Part shown: one piece after another, positions 45,557-52,942 of the stretch
Layout of the letters: every line of letters starts with the position of its first letter
Numbering within the stretch: the first letter of the stretch is position 1
The notes under the pieces: generated by a model
Databases searched by the model: none
Seen by the model: only the letters and a program-made list of their open reading frames with translations
What the model was told of the DNA's origin: nothing
Program-made: the position numbers and the translations under genes
Assembly: GCF_003148825.1 (NCBI RefSeq)
Contig: NZ_QGGZ01000004.1
Location: forward strand, 372,001-436,000
Length of the DNA stretch: 64,000 bases
Source of the DNA: Streptomyces sp. CG 926
Lineage (GTDB): Bacteria > Actinomycetota > Actinomycetes > Streptomycetales > Streptomycetaceae
Direction: 5' to 3'

Positions 45557-45778
45557 TCACGGGCCGTGGAGTTCGGTCTCCCACGCTTCGAAGGGGGGCT
45601 CCACCTGATAGTCGGGGTCGCAGAGTGCGCGGACCCACTGGGCGGCACGGTACCGCGCATCGCCGTCGTTGAGTGTCTGCCCGCCCTCGTCGACCTCCAG
45701 GACGTTCGCGAAGATCGCGAAGACCATTTCGAGGTCGGAGCCGAACGTGCACGGGGCCGGAGACGCCTTCATGGCCAT
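45557..45778 (-). CDS. small conserved hypothetical protein
   Basis: 73 aa with T-F-G-S-D-L-E-M-V-F-A-I-F-A-N and A-A-Q-W-V-R-A-L-C-D-P blocks and an acidic/aromatic C-terminus. It looks like a small cytoplasmic actinobacterial protein, but I cannot name a function. The ATG at 45778, or ATG 45772 overlapping the lysR stop (ATGA), places it directly downstream of and translationally coupled to lysR. Because lysR is now interrupted 630 bp upstream, this gene may have lost its original promoter. Confidence 0.65.
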   Translation of the reverse strand: MAMKASPAPCTFGSDLEMVFAIFANVLEVDEGGQTLNDGDARYRAAQWVRALCDPDYQVEPPFEAWETELHGP

Positions 45779-46407
45779 GGGACGGGCTCGACCGCGGTGT
45801 CCGCGAGGACCCTCAGGAAGGCTTCGACCGGGGCCGCGAGAGGCGGGGCACCGTAGGCCACGGCGTCCACGAAGCGGTGGTCGTCCGGCAGGCGGTCGAT
45901 CCTCACGTCGGGGTGGCGGTGCGCGTGCAGGGCGAGGCCGGGCAGCGTCGTGACACCGAGGCCGGCGGCGACGAGCGCTTGGGCCGCGACGTAGTCGTCG
46001 GTCTCGAAGGCGATCGCGGGAGTGAAGCCGTGCTTCCCGCACGCCGACAGGAGGTGCGTGCGGCACCGCTCGCAGCCGGCGATCCAGCGTTGTCCGCGGT
46101 AGGTGTCGAGGTCGGTGCGCGGTCCGGGCCAGGACGCGCCGGCCCGGCTGACGATGTAGACCGGCTCGTGCAGGATCGAGGTCACGGTGTGGCCCTCGCG
46201 GTCAGCGGCCGGGCCGTCTCCGTGGTGGAAGGTGAGGGCCACATCGACCTCGCCACGCCGCAACGCCGCCAGGGCTTCGGGGGGTTCCGCCTCGGTCAGC
46301 GCCAGTTCGATGTCCGGATGGGCGACGCCGAAGGCGGCGGCCACCGTCGGTACGACCGTGGCGAGCGCGGAGGGGAATGCCGCGAGGCGCACCCGTCCGG
46401 CACTGAG
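45769..46407 (-). pseudogene. LysR-family regulator, 3' part (ligand-binding domain), cut off by insertion
   Basis: It encodes the C-terminal effector-binding domain of a LysR regulator (A-G-R-V-R-L-A-A-F-P-S and onward through G-L-G-V-T-T-L-P-G to V-P-W-P), with no HTH. The frame is continuous up to a junction at 46401-46407. Beyond it the sequence belongs to the inserted element. Joined through CACTGAG to the fragment at 50450-50720 it gives exactly 301 codons including stop, with the canonical connection H-A-G-L-S-A-G-R-V-R-L. The split is therefore a clean insertion without base loss. The fragment is probably not translated as a functional regulator. Confidence 0.92.
46401..46407 (+). repeat. 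target-site duplication, left copy (CACTGAG)
   Basis: It is identical to 50450-50456. It lies at the end of the lysR 3' fragment, immediately before the inserted sequence. Confidence 0.88.
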
Positions 46408-46539
46408 TGCCTGTTTTCGATCTGGCGGAGGGGTTGGGCACCCTGAGTAGCCAAGAATTCTCATCTTGTTCAGTGCCTGCGACGGGTATTTACGGGTAGG
46501 CGGGAGGGGCTGGCGAGGCACTCGGGCAGGGACGGCTCT

Positions 46540-47013
46540 ATGAATCACGTTGCGAAGGAAGATGGCCGGCAGCTGCTGGCCGGCCGTTCGCCGATGGTGT
46601 CCGCGGTGTTCGAGGGTGATCAGAGGGTTGCTGAGGCCCGGGGATTGGCTCTGTCGTTTCTGGCAGATCTGCAGGCGGTGCATGGGATGCCGGTGTCCGA
46701 GCGGGTGACGGGCACGGTGGAACTGGTGGTGAGTGAGCTGGTGACCAACGCTCGCAAATATGCTCCCGGCCCGTACTTGCTGGTCTTGGAGGCCTGCCAC
46801 GGTGCTGTCGAGGTGACGGTCTGGGACAGTGAGCCGACCTTGCCTACAGTTCAGAGCACCGACCCGCACCGGATAGGCCAGCATGGTCTGGAGATCGTCG
46901 TGTCCGTCTGCCGGAGCTTCGAGATGCACCGTGAACCGGTAGGCAAGCGCATCAAAGTCGCGGTCGCGCTGGCCGACGATTGGGGCGCGGGCGTGGCCCG
47001 CCAGGCGGAGTGA
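46540..47013 (+). CDS. anti-sigma-factor-type ATP-binding protein (RsbW-like HATPase)
   Basis: A 157-aa single-domain GHKL ATPase. The N-box is V-V-S-E-L-V-T-N-A near residue 65, the G1-type D-S segment is in V-W-D-S-E-P, and the final G2-like H-G-L-E-I-V-V-S-V-C near 113. Streptomyces has dozens of such proteins, acting as anti-sigma factors or regulatory kinases for anti-anti-sigma proteins. No partner STAS protein or sigma factor lies beside it. It is the first gene inside the element that splits lysR, so it is acquired cargo. Confidence 0.83.
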   Translation: MNHVAKEDGRQLLAGRSPMVSAVFEGDQRVAEARGLALSFLADLQAVHGMPVSERVTGTVELVVSELVTNARKYAPGPYLLVLEACHGAVEVTVWDSEPTLPTVQSTDPHRIGQHGLEIVVSVCRSFEMHREPVGKRIKVAVALADDWGAGVARQAE

Positions 47014-47129
47014 TCAAAGAGCCCGTCCGGGCTTCATGGGAAGCTGGGTTCGGGTTGCCGACCAGGTCGGTCCGGATGGCGTTCGCCATGGTGACCGCCG
47101 TGGTATCGACGATGATCTCGTCGGATCGG

Positions 47130-47984
47130 TCAGTCCCGTTGGGCTTCGCGGGAGGTCTGTTGCCCGGTCCGTCGGGACTGTCGGCGGGTGATGCGCCTGG
47201 TCATGAGGGTGATCGCGGCCCAGGTGATCAGCGATTCGGAGTGCTGGACCAGGCGTTCGTAGTCGCGTGCGTGCCGGCGGGCGTGCATGACCCAGGCGAT
47301 CGACCTCTCGACCACCCAGCGTCGGGGCAGGATGACGAATCCCGTGGCGTCCTTGGGCCTGCTGACGGTCTTCAGGGTGAGATTCAGGTACTTCTTGGCC
47401 CAGGTCACGAGCTGTCCGGCGTATCCGGAGTCGGCCCAGACGATCGTGATCTCCGGGTGCATCAGCCGCAGTCGGAACAGGACTTCCTTGGCGGCCTCCC
47501 GGTCGGTCATGTCAGCCGGGGTGACCATCACGAACAACGGCAGGCCCTTGGTGTCCACGACCATGTGGCGCTTGCGGCCATTGATCTTCTTCGCCCCGTC
47601 GTAGCCGCGTGAGTCACGGCCGACGGTCTCCGCGGCCTTGACGGACTGCGAGTCGATGACGGTGGCGACCGCGCCGGGAGCTCGTCCCATGTCGCGGCGG
47701 ACCCGTTTGCGCAAGTGGTCGCGGATCTGGCCGATAACGCCGGCCGCGGCCCAGCGGGCCATGAATCCGTAGCAGGTCCGCCACGGCGGGAAGTCCTTGG
47801 GCAGGGCCCTCCACTTGCATCCGGTGTCCACGACGTAGCGGATCGCGTCCACGATCTCGCGACGGGGATGCTTCTCGGGCCGCCCGCCGGTCCTCGTCTC
47901 GCAGGCCGGGGTGGGCAGCAGGGGTTCGATCAAGGCCCACTCGTCGTCCCAGGTGTCCGAGGGATAGCAGCGCCGCCGGCCCAT
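47130..47984 (-). CDS. IS5-family transposase
   Basis: A 284-aa DDE transposase of the IS5 group. The N-terminal domain (W-D-D-E-W-A-L-I-E-P-L-L-P, R-Y-V-V-D-T-G-C-K-W-R-A-L-P) is intact. The catalytic residues are visible in V-I-D-S-Q-S-V-K, W-A-D-S-G-Y-A-G and W-V-V-E-R-S-I-A-W. It is uninterrupted and starts at ATG 47984 with GGGAGGAGG 6 nt upstream, so it may be active. I could not identify terminal inverted repeats around it. It may be an IS nested in the lysR-splitting element; IS5 elements usually give shorter target duplications than the 7 bp flanking the whole element. Confidence 0.9.
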   Translation of the reverse strand: MGRRRCYPSDTWDDEWALIEPLLPTPACETRTGGRPEKHPRREIVDAIRYVVDTGCKWRALPKDFPPWRTCYGFMARWAAAGVIGQIRDHLRKRVRRDMGRAPGAVATVIDSQSVKAAETVGRDSRGYDGAKKINGRKRHMVVDTKGLPLFVMVTPADMTDREAAKEVLFRLRLMHPEITIVWADSGYAGQLVTWAKKYLNLTLKTVSRPKDATGFVILPRRWVVERSIAWVMHARRHARDYERLVQHSESLITWAAITLMTRRITRRQSRRTGQQTSREAQRD

Positions 47985-48095
47985 GCCGCCTCCTCCCTTC
48001 GCGAGGTTCTTGATCTTGGGCGGGGGTGCGGGCCTGCTCGGCTTTCCCTCTTTCGGGGAGATGACCTCTGGCCGCCGGGGTCGTTGAATGTGGGG

Positions 48096-48335
48096 ATGTC
48101 TTCTGAGCGGACAGATCCGGAAGTGCCGGGCGGCCGAGACGACCATGGTTGGGCCTCGTCTCGGCCGCCGGCCGCTGCGGAGGACAGTGAAGTGCTCATC
48201 GACCAGATTGTCGCGGCGGTCAGGGCCGGTGACGATCCGGCGATCCGGCGCCTGCTGGCCCTCCTCGCCCGGGTTGCCGACGTCGCGGTACTTCTGCGAC
48301 TGCGCCGGCGCCTCTATGCCGACGTCCCCGGCTGA
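48096..48335 (+). CDS. small hypothetical protein
   Basis: 79 aa: an acidic/Pro-rich N-terminal half and a C-terminal helical half (L-I-D-Q-I-V-A-A-V-R-A-G-D-D-P-A followed by Leu/Arg heptads). The helix-rich end could dimerise or contact DNA or RNA. No family recognised. It is followed by a perfect terminator hairpin that also serves the convergent RacP-like gene, which supports it being a real transcription unit. The ATG at 48096 has only a weak G-rich ribosome site. Confidence 0.5.
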   Translation: MSSERTDPEVPGGRDDHGWASSRPPAAAEDSEVLIDQIVAAVRAGDDPAIRRLLALLARVADVAVLLRLRRRLYADVPG

Positions 48336-48347
48336 CCCGCGTTCAGC

Positions 48348-48382
48348 GCCGGGGTCGGCCGCCTTCGGCGGCCGACCCCGGC
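48348..48382. terminator. bidirectional terminator, perfect 16-bp stem
   Basis: GCCGGGGTCGGCCGCC (48348-48363) pairs perfectly with 48367-48382 around a TTC loop. It lies between stops at 48335 (+) and 48385 (-). Confidence 0.9.
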
Positions 48383-48384
48383 GA

Positions 48385-48813
48385 TCAGGCCTCCATGTAG
48401 TCGGCGATCACGTCGAGCGTGGACTCGACAGAACTGAGCTGGGTGTTCAGGTGCTTGATCCACCTGCCCTTCGGCTGGAGGGCGGCGTGCGGGGCGACCA
48501 CGCCGGTGATGAACCGGCGGATCTCGGTGAGCTTCTCGCGGATCACCGAGACCTCATACGCCTGGAGCTCGGCCGCGTCCGAACAGAACTTGTAACCGTC
48601 CGCCCTGGTCCAGATCAGGGGCGGCCAGCCGTGTTCGGTGATCGTGTCCCGCAGGCAGGCCAGCCCGGAGCGGGCCTGGCTCGCGCTGAGTTCGCTGGAT
48701 CTGACCAGCTGGTCGAAGGTCAGCCCGGCTGGTCTGGCTTCGAAGAGGATGAAGCGGACGGTGTCGGCGTGTCTGCTGGCCGCGGGCGACTGCCGCTGGG
48801 AAGCGCGGGGCAT
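48385..48813 (-). CDS. RacP-like protein
   Basis: 142 aa. The N-terminal part (T-V-R-F-I-L-F-E-A-R-P-A-G-L-T-F-D-Q and L-S-A-S-Q-A-R-S-G-L-A) resembles a winged-helix DNA-binding domain. The rest is helical, with an R-R-F-I-T-G-V-V-A-P-H block. Proteins of this look, adjacent to a DUF6192-type gene, are labelled RacP in Streptomyces genomes, to my recollection; function is not established. It is separated from the upstream DUF6192-like gene by 3 bp, so the two form an operon. It is part of the element splitting lysR. Confidence 0.65.
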   Translation of the reverse strand: MPRASQRQSPAASRHADTVRFILFEARPAGLTFDQLVRSSELSASQARSGLACLRDTITEHGWPPLIWTRADGYKFCSDAAELQAYEVSVIREKLTEIRRFITGVVAPHAALQPKGRWIKHLNTQLSSVESTLDVIADYMEA

Positions 48814-48816
48814 CGC

Positions 48817-49926
48817 TTACTCGCCCTGGAGAAGGCGGGCCAGCTCGCCGTCGACGTCGACTTTCCCGGTGTCGACCGCGGTCTCGATCCAGTCCAGCGT
48901 CGCGCGGACCCTCGCGCAGTTCTCCCGGATGACCGTCTGCTCGTCATCGCCGAGCTGACGGTCCCGCATGCCGGGGACGACTCGGCCCGCGGCGGCGACG
49001 AACGCGTGGCAGGCGGTGACCAGGTCCAGGAACTCCACCGACCGGTCGATCTGGCGGATCGCCGGAGCGACGGGGCTGGTCTGCTCGAAGTGCTCGCGGG
49101 CCTGCCGGCCGCGTTCGACCTGTGCGTGGTTGACCTGGTGGCGGGCGGTGTCGTCCGACATCGCGCGGAAAGCGACGTCTGGGCGCCGCAGCAGGCCGGT
49201 GGTCACCTCGGCGGCGACGCCTTCGTCGCGGGTCAGCTCCTCGACGACCCTGACTCTGTCCGCCGCGGTGACCTGGGCGACGACCGCCGGTCGCCGCAGG
49301 AACTCCGGGGCGACCGCGGCGGCGACCTTGTCGTCACGGGTCAGCTCCTCGACCACCCGGACCCGATCCTCCTGCCTGACCTGCGCGATCACGGCCGGGC
49401 GCCGCAGTAGATCACCGGTCACCGTCGCCGCGACGTCCTCGTCCTTGGCGAGCGTGTGGATCGCGCTGACCTTCTCCTGCGGGGTGACGGGCTTCTGGAC
49501 CTGCCGGCCCACCCGCCGGTTCGCCTCGTCCGGCGTCCACCTCGCCTTGCCCTCCGGAGGCGTGAGGATCGCGGCGAAACGCGCCTGCTCGTCGGCTATG
49601 CCCGCCAGGATCCGGTGAACGGTATGGGAGACGTGGGCCTGCCGGTGCTCCTTCGGCCACCTCGAAGCGACCCAGCGGGCGCCCTTCACCGACGAATACG
49701 TCAGGCCGATGTCCTCGGCCAGGCGGAACAGCGAGTCCTTGACGCTGAACAGCTCGTCCGACTTCTCCTGGCCACCGGCCTCGCGTATCGGCTCGACCTC
49801 CAGCGCGTAGTCACCGATCGTGAACTGCGCTCGGCTGGTCGTCTCGACCAGCTTCCGTAGCTCGGCGACGATCTGCGCGTACCGGTCCGAACTGACACTG
49901 CCGACCTGCTCGGCGATCTCGGGCAT
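48817..49926 (-). CDS. DUF6192-like protein with internal ~33-residue repeats
   Basis: 369 aa. Residues about 70-115 (I-G-L-T-Y-S-S-V-K-G-A-R-W-V-A-S-R-W and the following helix) resemble a ParB-type HTH. The middle contains three tandem repeats of about 33-35 residues (V-A-A-T/A/E-V-x(5)-L-L/F-R-R-P, then V-x-A-Q-V/F-R and R-V-R-V-V-E-E-L-T-R-D), spanning roughly residues 155-255. The C-terminal part is helical. A DNA-binding, partition-like or regulatory role would fit a mobile element; this is inference. It is translated just ahead of the RacP-like gene (3-bp gap) and has a short palindrome 86 bp upstream. Confidence 0.7.
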   Translation of the reverse strand: MPEIAEQVGSVSSDRYAQIVAELRKLVETTSRAQFTIGDYALEVEPIREAGGQEKSDELFSVKDSLFRLAEDIGLTYSSVKGARWVASRWPKEHRQAHVSHTVHRILAGIADEQARFAAILTPPEGKARWTPDEANRRVGRQVQKPVTPQEKVSAIHTLAKDEDVAATVTGDLLRRPAVIAQVRQEDRVRVVEELTRDDKVAAAVAPEFLRRPAVVAQVTAADRVRVVEELTRDEGVAAEVTTGLLRRPDVAFRAMSDDTARHQVNHAQVERGRQAREHFEQTSPVAPAIRQIDRSVEFLDLVTACHAFVAAAGRVVPGMRDRQLGDDEQTVIRENCARVRATLDWIETAVDTGKVDVDGELARLLQGE

Positions 49927-50011
49927 GGTTCACCACCAACCCGCGGACCGGGCACGGGATCTGCCCGTGCGGGATGCGGTCCGCTTCCGCGCAGCAGAGT
50001 CGACCCACAAA

Positions 50012-50024
50012 TGTGATGATCACA
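50012..50024. promoter_or_regulatory. palindrome TGTGATGATCACA
   Basis: A perfect 13-bp palindrome around a central G, 86 bp upstream of the DUF6192-like start, in the least GC-rich part of the 161-bp gap. It may be a site for the ParB-like HTH or another autoregulator. A second palindrome, GTCACTGTGAC, is at 50087-50097. Confidence 0.4.
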
Positions 50025-50087
50025 ACAACAAGGCTTCGGATGAACGGAGTTGACCGCTTCCAGGCGACATAGACGTTCGCGATGCAG

Positions 50088-50429
50088 TCACTGTGACCGT
50101 TCGCCGAACGATTCCTTCCGGACTCTCCAGGCCCTCATCAAGCACCGCCGCGAGCAGTAGACGGCATTCGAACGCCGGTCCACCCCGGCCACCCACCGCT
50201 CGCCGCACTCCGGGCACTCGACCCGGCCGGCACCGCTGATCTCGGCCGCCACCCGCTTGCGCAACCGACGGTCCACCCGCCACTGCCTGGCACGACACCC
50301 CGTCGAGCAGTACACCGCATCCGGCCGCGCTGTCAGCCTCAGCCGATCACCGCAACCCCTGCACACCCGCTTCCCGGACCGCCCGGCGCCCTCGGACACC
50401 ACGCCAGCGTAGAACGCCACGCTACCCAA
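50088..50429 (-). CDS. twin zinc-ribbon protein
   Basis: Up to 113 aa containing two copies of a zinc-ribbon unit: C-R-G-C-G-D...Y-C-S-T-G-C-R-A-R-Q-W-R and C-P-E-C-G-E...Y-C-S-R-R-C-L-M-R-A-W-R. Each has C-x2-C and C-x3-C, so two zinc atoms would be bound. The tandem units suggest an internal duplication. Fingers of this kind are common in phage and mobile-element proteins. The start is uncertain: the frame opens at TTG 50429, 20 bp from the element end, and GTGs a few codons further in are alternatives. Last gene before the right end of the element. Confidence 0.7.
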   Translation of the reverse strand: MGSVAFYAGVVSEGAGRSGKRVCRGCGDRLRLTARPDAVYCSTGCRARQWRVDRRLRKRVAAEISGAGRVECPECGERWVAGVDRRSNAVYCSRRCLMRAWRVRKESFGERSQ

Positions 50430-50449
50430 ATCAGGGGTTCAGACACAGC

Positions 50450-50456
50450 CACTGAG
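50450..50456 (+). repeat. target-site duplication, right copy (CACTGAG)
   Basis: It is identical to 46401-46407, at the end of the lysR 5' fragment. Confidence 0.88.
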
Positions 50457-50720
50457 CCCGGCATGGGCGGCGAGCTCGGTCCGGGCGGAATCGATACGGC
50501 CGAGGATCTCCTCCGCGCGATCGGCGAGCAGCCGGCCGGCCTCGGTCAGCCGGATGCCACGGCCCGCCCGCTGTACGAGCGGCACGCCGGCCTCGGCTTC
50601 GAGCTTGGCGAGGTGGTGGCTGACCGACGGCTGCGCGTAGTGGAGCGCGGCCGCAGCAGCGGTCACCGAACCCTCGCGGGCGATGGCGGCGAACACCCGG
50701 AGTCGGTTCTCGTCGAACAT
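50450..50720 (-). pseudogene. LysR-family regulator, 5' part (HTH domain), cut off by insertion
   Basis: It encodes the winged-helix DNA-binding domain of a LysR regulator: R-L-R-V-F-A-A-I-A, G-S-V-T-A-A-A-A-A-L, Q-P-S-V-S-H-H-L-A-K-L-E, and the linker helix up to A-H-A-G-L-S. After codon L-S the sequence enters the element and stops within three codons, giving a 93-aa truncated product. It still has its start codon and the adjacent palindromic operator, so an isolated HTH fragment could be made and might bind DNA. The remaining two-thirds of the gene is at 45769-46400. Confidence 0.92.
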
Positions 50721-50739
50721 CCATCGATGATATCGATGG
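50721..50739. promoter_or_regulatory. LysR-type operator palindrome
   Basis: CCATCGATGATATCGATGG is a perfect inverted repeat (8-bp arms, 3-bp centre) containing a T-N11-A box. It abuts the lysR start codon and lies 55 bp before the divergent dehydratase gene. Confidence 0.75.
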
Positions 50740-50794
50740 ATTCATCAGAAACTGACATTTGTCCTATGGGTCGCCCGCTGCGCAGCATGAACGC

Positions 50795-51769
50795 ATGCAC
50801 ACTCCGACGATCTCCGACGTCCTCCGTGCGCGCCGCTCGCTGAGCGCGCACCTGTCGCCGACCCCCTTGCTCTCCTATCCGGCCCTCGACGCCTCCGTCG
50901 GCGCCGGTGTCCGCGTGCTGGTCAAGCACGAGAACCTGCAGCCGACCGGCGCCTTCAAGGTGCGCGGCGGCATCGCCCTGTTGGCCGCCATGGACCCGGA
51001 CGAGCGCGCACGCGGTGTCCTGTCGTACTCCACGGGCAACCACGCACAGTCCCTCGCCCATGCCGCCGCGCTCTTCCGTGTCCCGTGCACCATCGTCATG
51101 CCGGAGAAGCCGAACCCCCTGAAGGCCGCGGCCGTGCGCCGGCTCGGCGCCGAACTGGTCGAACACGGCGCGGACTTCGACGAGGCCCGCCGCCACGCCG
51201 AGCAGCTCGCGCCCCGGCGGGGCATGCGCCTGGTCGGCGCGGCGAACGAACCGGGTCTGATCGCCGGCGTGGCCACCGCCTACCTGGAGGTCCTCGAACA
51301 GGAACCGGACCTCGACGCGATCGTCGTGCCGGTCGGCGGTGGCAGCGGGGCCGCCGCCGCCTGCCTGGTGGCGGCGGCGATCAGCCCGCGCTGCCGGGTC
51401 ATCGCGGTGCAGTCCCGCCACTCGCCGGCCGCGCACGACTCGTGGCGCTCGGGCCGCTGTGTCGAGCGTACGAACACCACGACCGCGGAGGGGCTGGCCA
51501 CCGGGGCGGGCTTCGAACTGACCCAGCGTCTGCTCCGTGCGCATCTGGCGGACTTCCTGCTGGTCGACGACGACGAGATCCGGCGGGCCCAGTGGTTGCT
51601 CATGCGTGATGCCCGCACGGTGGCCGAGGGGGCCGCGGCCGCCCCGCTGGCCGGGCTCCTCTCGGCACGTGACGGCCTCGCGGGGCAGCGCGTGGCCATC
51701 ATGTGTACAGGTGGGAACGCCGGCGAGAGCGACCTGCGGGCCTGTCTCTCCGCGGCGACCTCAGGGTGA
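50795..51769 (+). CDS. PLP-dependent serine/threonine dehydratase-like enzyme
   Basis: A 324-aa fold-type II PLP enzyme. The PLP lysine is in F-K-V-R-G near residue 52, the asparagine loop S-T-G-N-H-A-Q is near 80, the phosphate-binding V-G-G-G-S-G-A is near 178, and the terminal C-T-G-G-N block is near 307. These are typical of threonine dehydratase, serine dehydratase or serine racemase. There is no regulatory ACT domain, so it is of the catabolic/racemase length. It is divergent from the interrupted lysR with a LysR-type palindrome between them, so it was probably that regulator's target and may now be deregulated. The ATG at 50795 has no strong ribosome site. Confidence 0.88.
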   Translation: MHTPTISDVLRARRSLSAHLSPTPLLSYPALDASVGAGVRVLVKHENLQPTGAFKVRGGIALLAAMDPDERARGVLSYSTGNHAQSLAHAAALFRVPCTIVMPEKPNPLKAAAVRRLGAELVEHGADFDEARRHAEQLAPRRGMRLVGAANEPGLIAGVATAYLEVLEQEPDLDAIVVPVGGGSGAAAACLVAAAISPRCRVIAVQSRHSPAAHDSWRSGRCVERTNTTTAEGLATGAGFELTQRLLRAHLADFLLVDDDEIRRAQWLLMRDARTVAEGAAAAPLAGLLSARDGLAGQRVAIMCTGGNAGESDLRACLSAATSG

Positions 51770-51847
51770 TGAGCGGTCGGCGTCCGCGTCGGCGCCCGGC
51801 GTCGGCGGCCGGCCCACGGGGGTGGCCGGTCGTCGATACTGATCTTC

Positions 51848-52942
51848 ATGCATGCCAACGTCACCGCCGCCACCCTGGAACGCGTCGCCGGTCACCGGAT
51901 CCGCTTCGACGCCCGGTTCGAGCAGTACTTCGACAGCCTCGGCGAGCGTTTCGACGTCCCGGTGCCCAGCCGGTACGTCCCCCGCTGTCTGGACCTCCTG
52001 CGGGAGTTCTCGATGCGCGGTGGCAAGCGACTGCGGGTCGTCCTGCTGTACGAGGCGGCCCGGCTGGTCACCACCGACGAGATACCGGGGCTCGCCGAGG
52101 CCGCGCTGAGCATCGAACTGCTCCAGACGCACGGCCTCGTCCATGACGACATCATCGACGACGCGCCCCTGCGCCGCGGCGGTCCCTCGACGTACTACGC
52201 CTACCGAGGGGAGTTCCCGGGCCAGGACGCCACCGCTCTCGGGCTCGCGATACTCGCCGGGGACCTCGCCGCGTTCCTGTCCACCCAGGTACTCCTGGAG
52301 GCCGAGGTTCCCGCCGAGCTCCGTCAGGCTCTGCTCGGCGTGCACACGCGCACCGCGGCGGAGACCGTGGCCGGGCAGATCGCCGACCTGGAGCGGGACT
52401 CGCACACCGTGCCCGACGAGGAATTCCTGCACACGGTCACGGACTTCAAGAGCGCGCGGTACTCGATCCTCGCGCCGCTGACGATGGGTCTGCTGGCCGC
52501 GGGGGAGGATCCGGCGCCGCACCGTGAGCGCCTGCACCGCTACTCCCGGCTGGTGGGCATCTGCGAGCAGATGCGCGACGACTTCCTCGACCTCTTCGGA
52601 CCGTCCGGCGCCGACCCCGCGGCCGAGGTGAAGTCCACCGGGGCGGACATCCGCTCGGGCCGCCGCACCTACGCCGTCCGCGCCGTGCTGGCCGCGGCGA
52701 GCGGAGCCGACGCCGCCCTCGTCGAAGCCGCGCTCGGCGATCCCGGCTGCCCGGACGAAACCCTGGACCGGATCAGGGAGATCGCCCGCGCGACCGGCGT
52801 GGACCGGCTGCTCAAGGCGGAGATCAGGCGGCACGCGGAGGCGGCCGCCGCCGAGGCCGCGTCCTGGGAACCGTACTGGCGCGCGGAGGCCGTGGAGTTC
52901 TTCCGGGGCCTGCCGATGTGGAACGTGGACCGGATGTCCTGA
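51848..52942 (+). CDS. polyprenyl diphosphate synthase
   Basis: A 364-aa trans-type isoprenyl diphosphate synthase. The first Asp-rich motif is D100-D-I-I-D104 followed by A-P-L-R-R-G-G; the second is D244-D-F-L-D248. F-S-M-R-G-G-K-R-L-R near residue 55 binds the allylic diphosphate. The chain length made is not safely readable: the residues before the first motif are S-I-E-L-L-Q-T-H-G-L-V-H, with small and medium side chains, compatible with C15-C20 or longer. The ATG at 51848 is followed by another ATG two codons later. It lies 78 bp after the dehydratase gene and 408 bp before the lipase-like operon; whether it serves either locus, or the terpene synthase at 41 kb, is unknown. Confidence 0.9.
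   Translation: MHANVTAATLERVAGHRIRFDARFEQYFDSLGERFDVPVPSRYVPRCLDLLREFSMRGGKRLRVVLLYEAARLVTTDEIPGLAEAALSIELLQTHGLVHDDIIDDAPLRRGGPSTYYAYRGEFPGQDATALGLAILAGDLAAFLSTQVLLEAEVPAELRQALLGVHTRTAAETVAGQIADLERDSHTVPDEEFLHTVTDFKSARYSILAPLTMGLLAAGEDPAPHRERLHRYSRLVGICEQMRDDFLDLFGPSGADPAAEVKSTGADIRSGRRTYAVRAVLAAASGADAALVEAALGDPGCPDETLDRIREIARATGVDRLLKAEIRRHAEAAAAEAASWEPYWRAEAVEFFRGLPMWNVDRMS

Larger units (their letters stand above)
46408..50449. mobile_element. 4,042-bp inserted element interrupting lysR
   Basis: Everything between the two CACTGAG copies. Removing it with one copy restores the lysR reading frame exactly. The ends read TGCCTGTTTTCGATCTGGCG on the left and, on the reverse strand, GCTGTGTCTGAACCCCTGAT on the right; they share only weak similarity (GC-TGT-T-C-GA), so terminal inverted repeats are doubtful. 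Cargo: anti-sigma-type ATPase, IS5-type transposase (perhaps nested), an 80-codon gene, RacP-like gene, DUF6192-like gene and a twin zinc-ribbon gene. No integrase or large transposase is present, so it is probably mobilised in trans or is an old composite. Confidence 0.88.

Noticed and set aside
46399..46411. The palindrome GGCACTGAGTGCC at the left element junction, considered as a recombination site
   Set aside because: It arises from joining host GG plus CACTGAG to the element's TGCC end and has no counterpart at the right junction.
46408..50449. Treating the whole 4-kb insertion as an ordinary IS5 element
   Set aside because: IS5 elements are about 0.8-1.3 kb and usually duplicate 2-4 bp. 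Here 4 kb with several cargo genes lies between 7-bp duplications.
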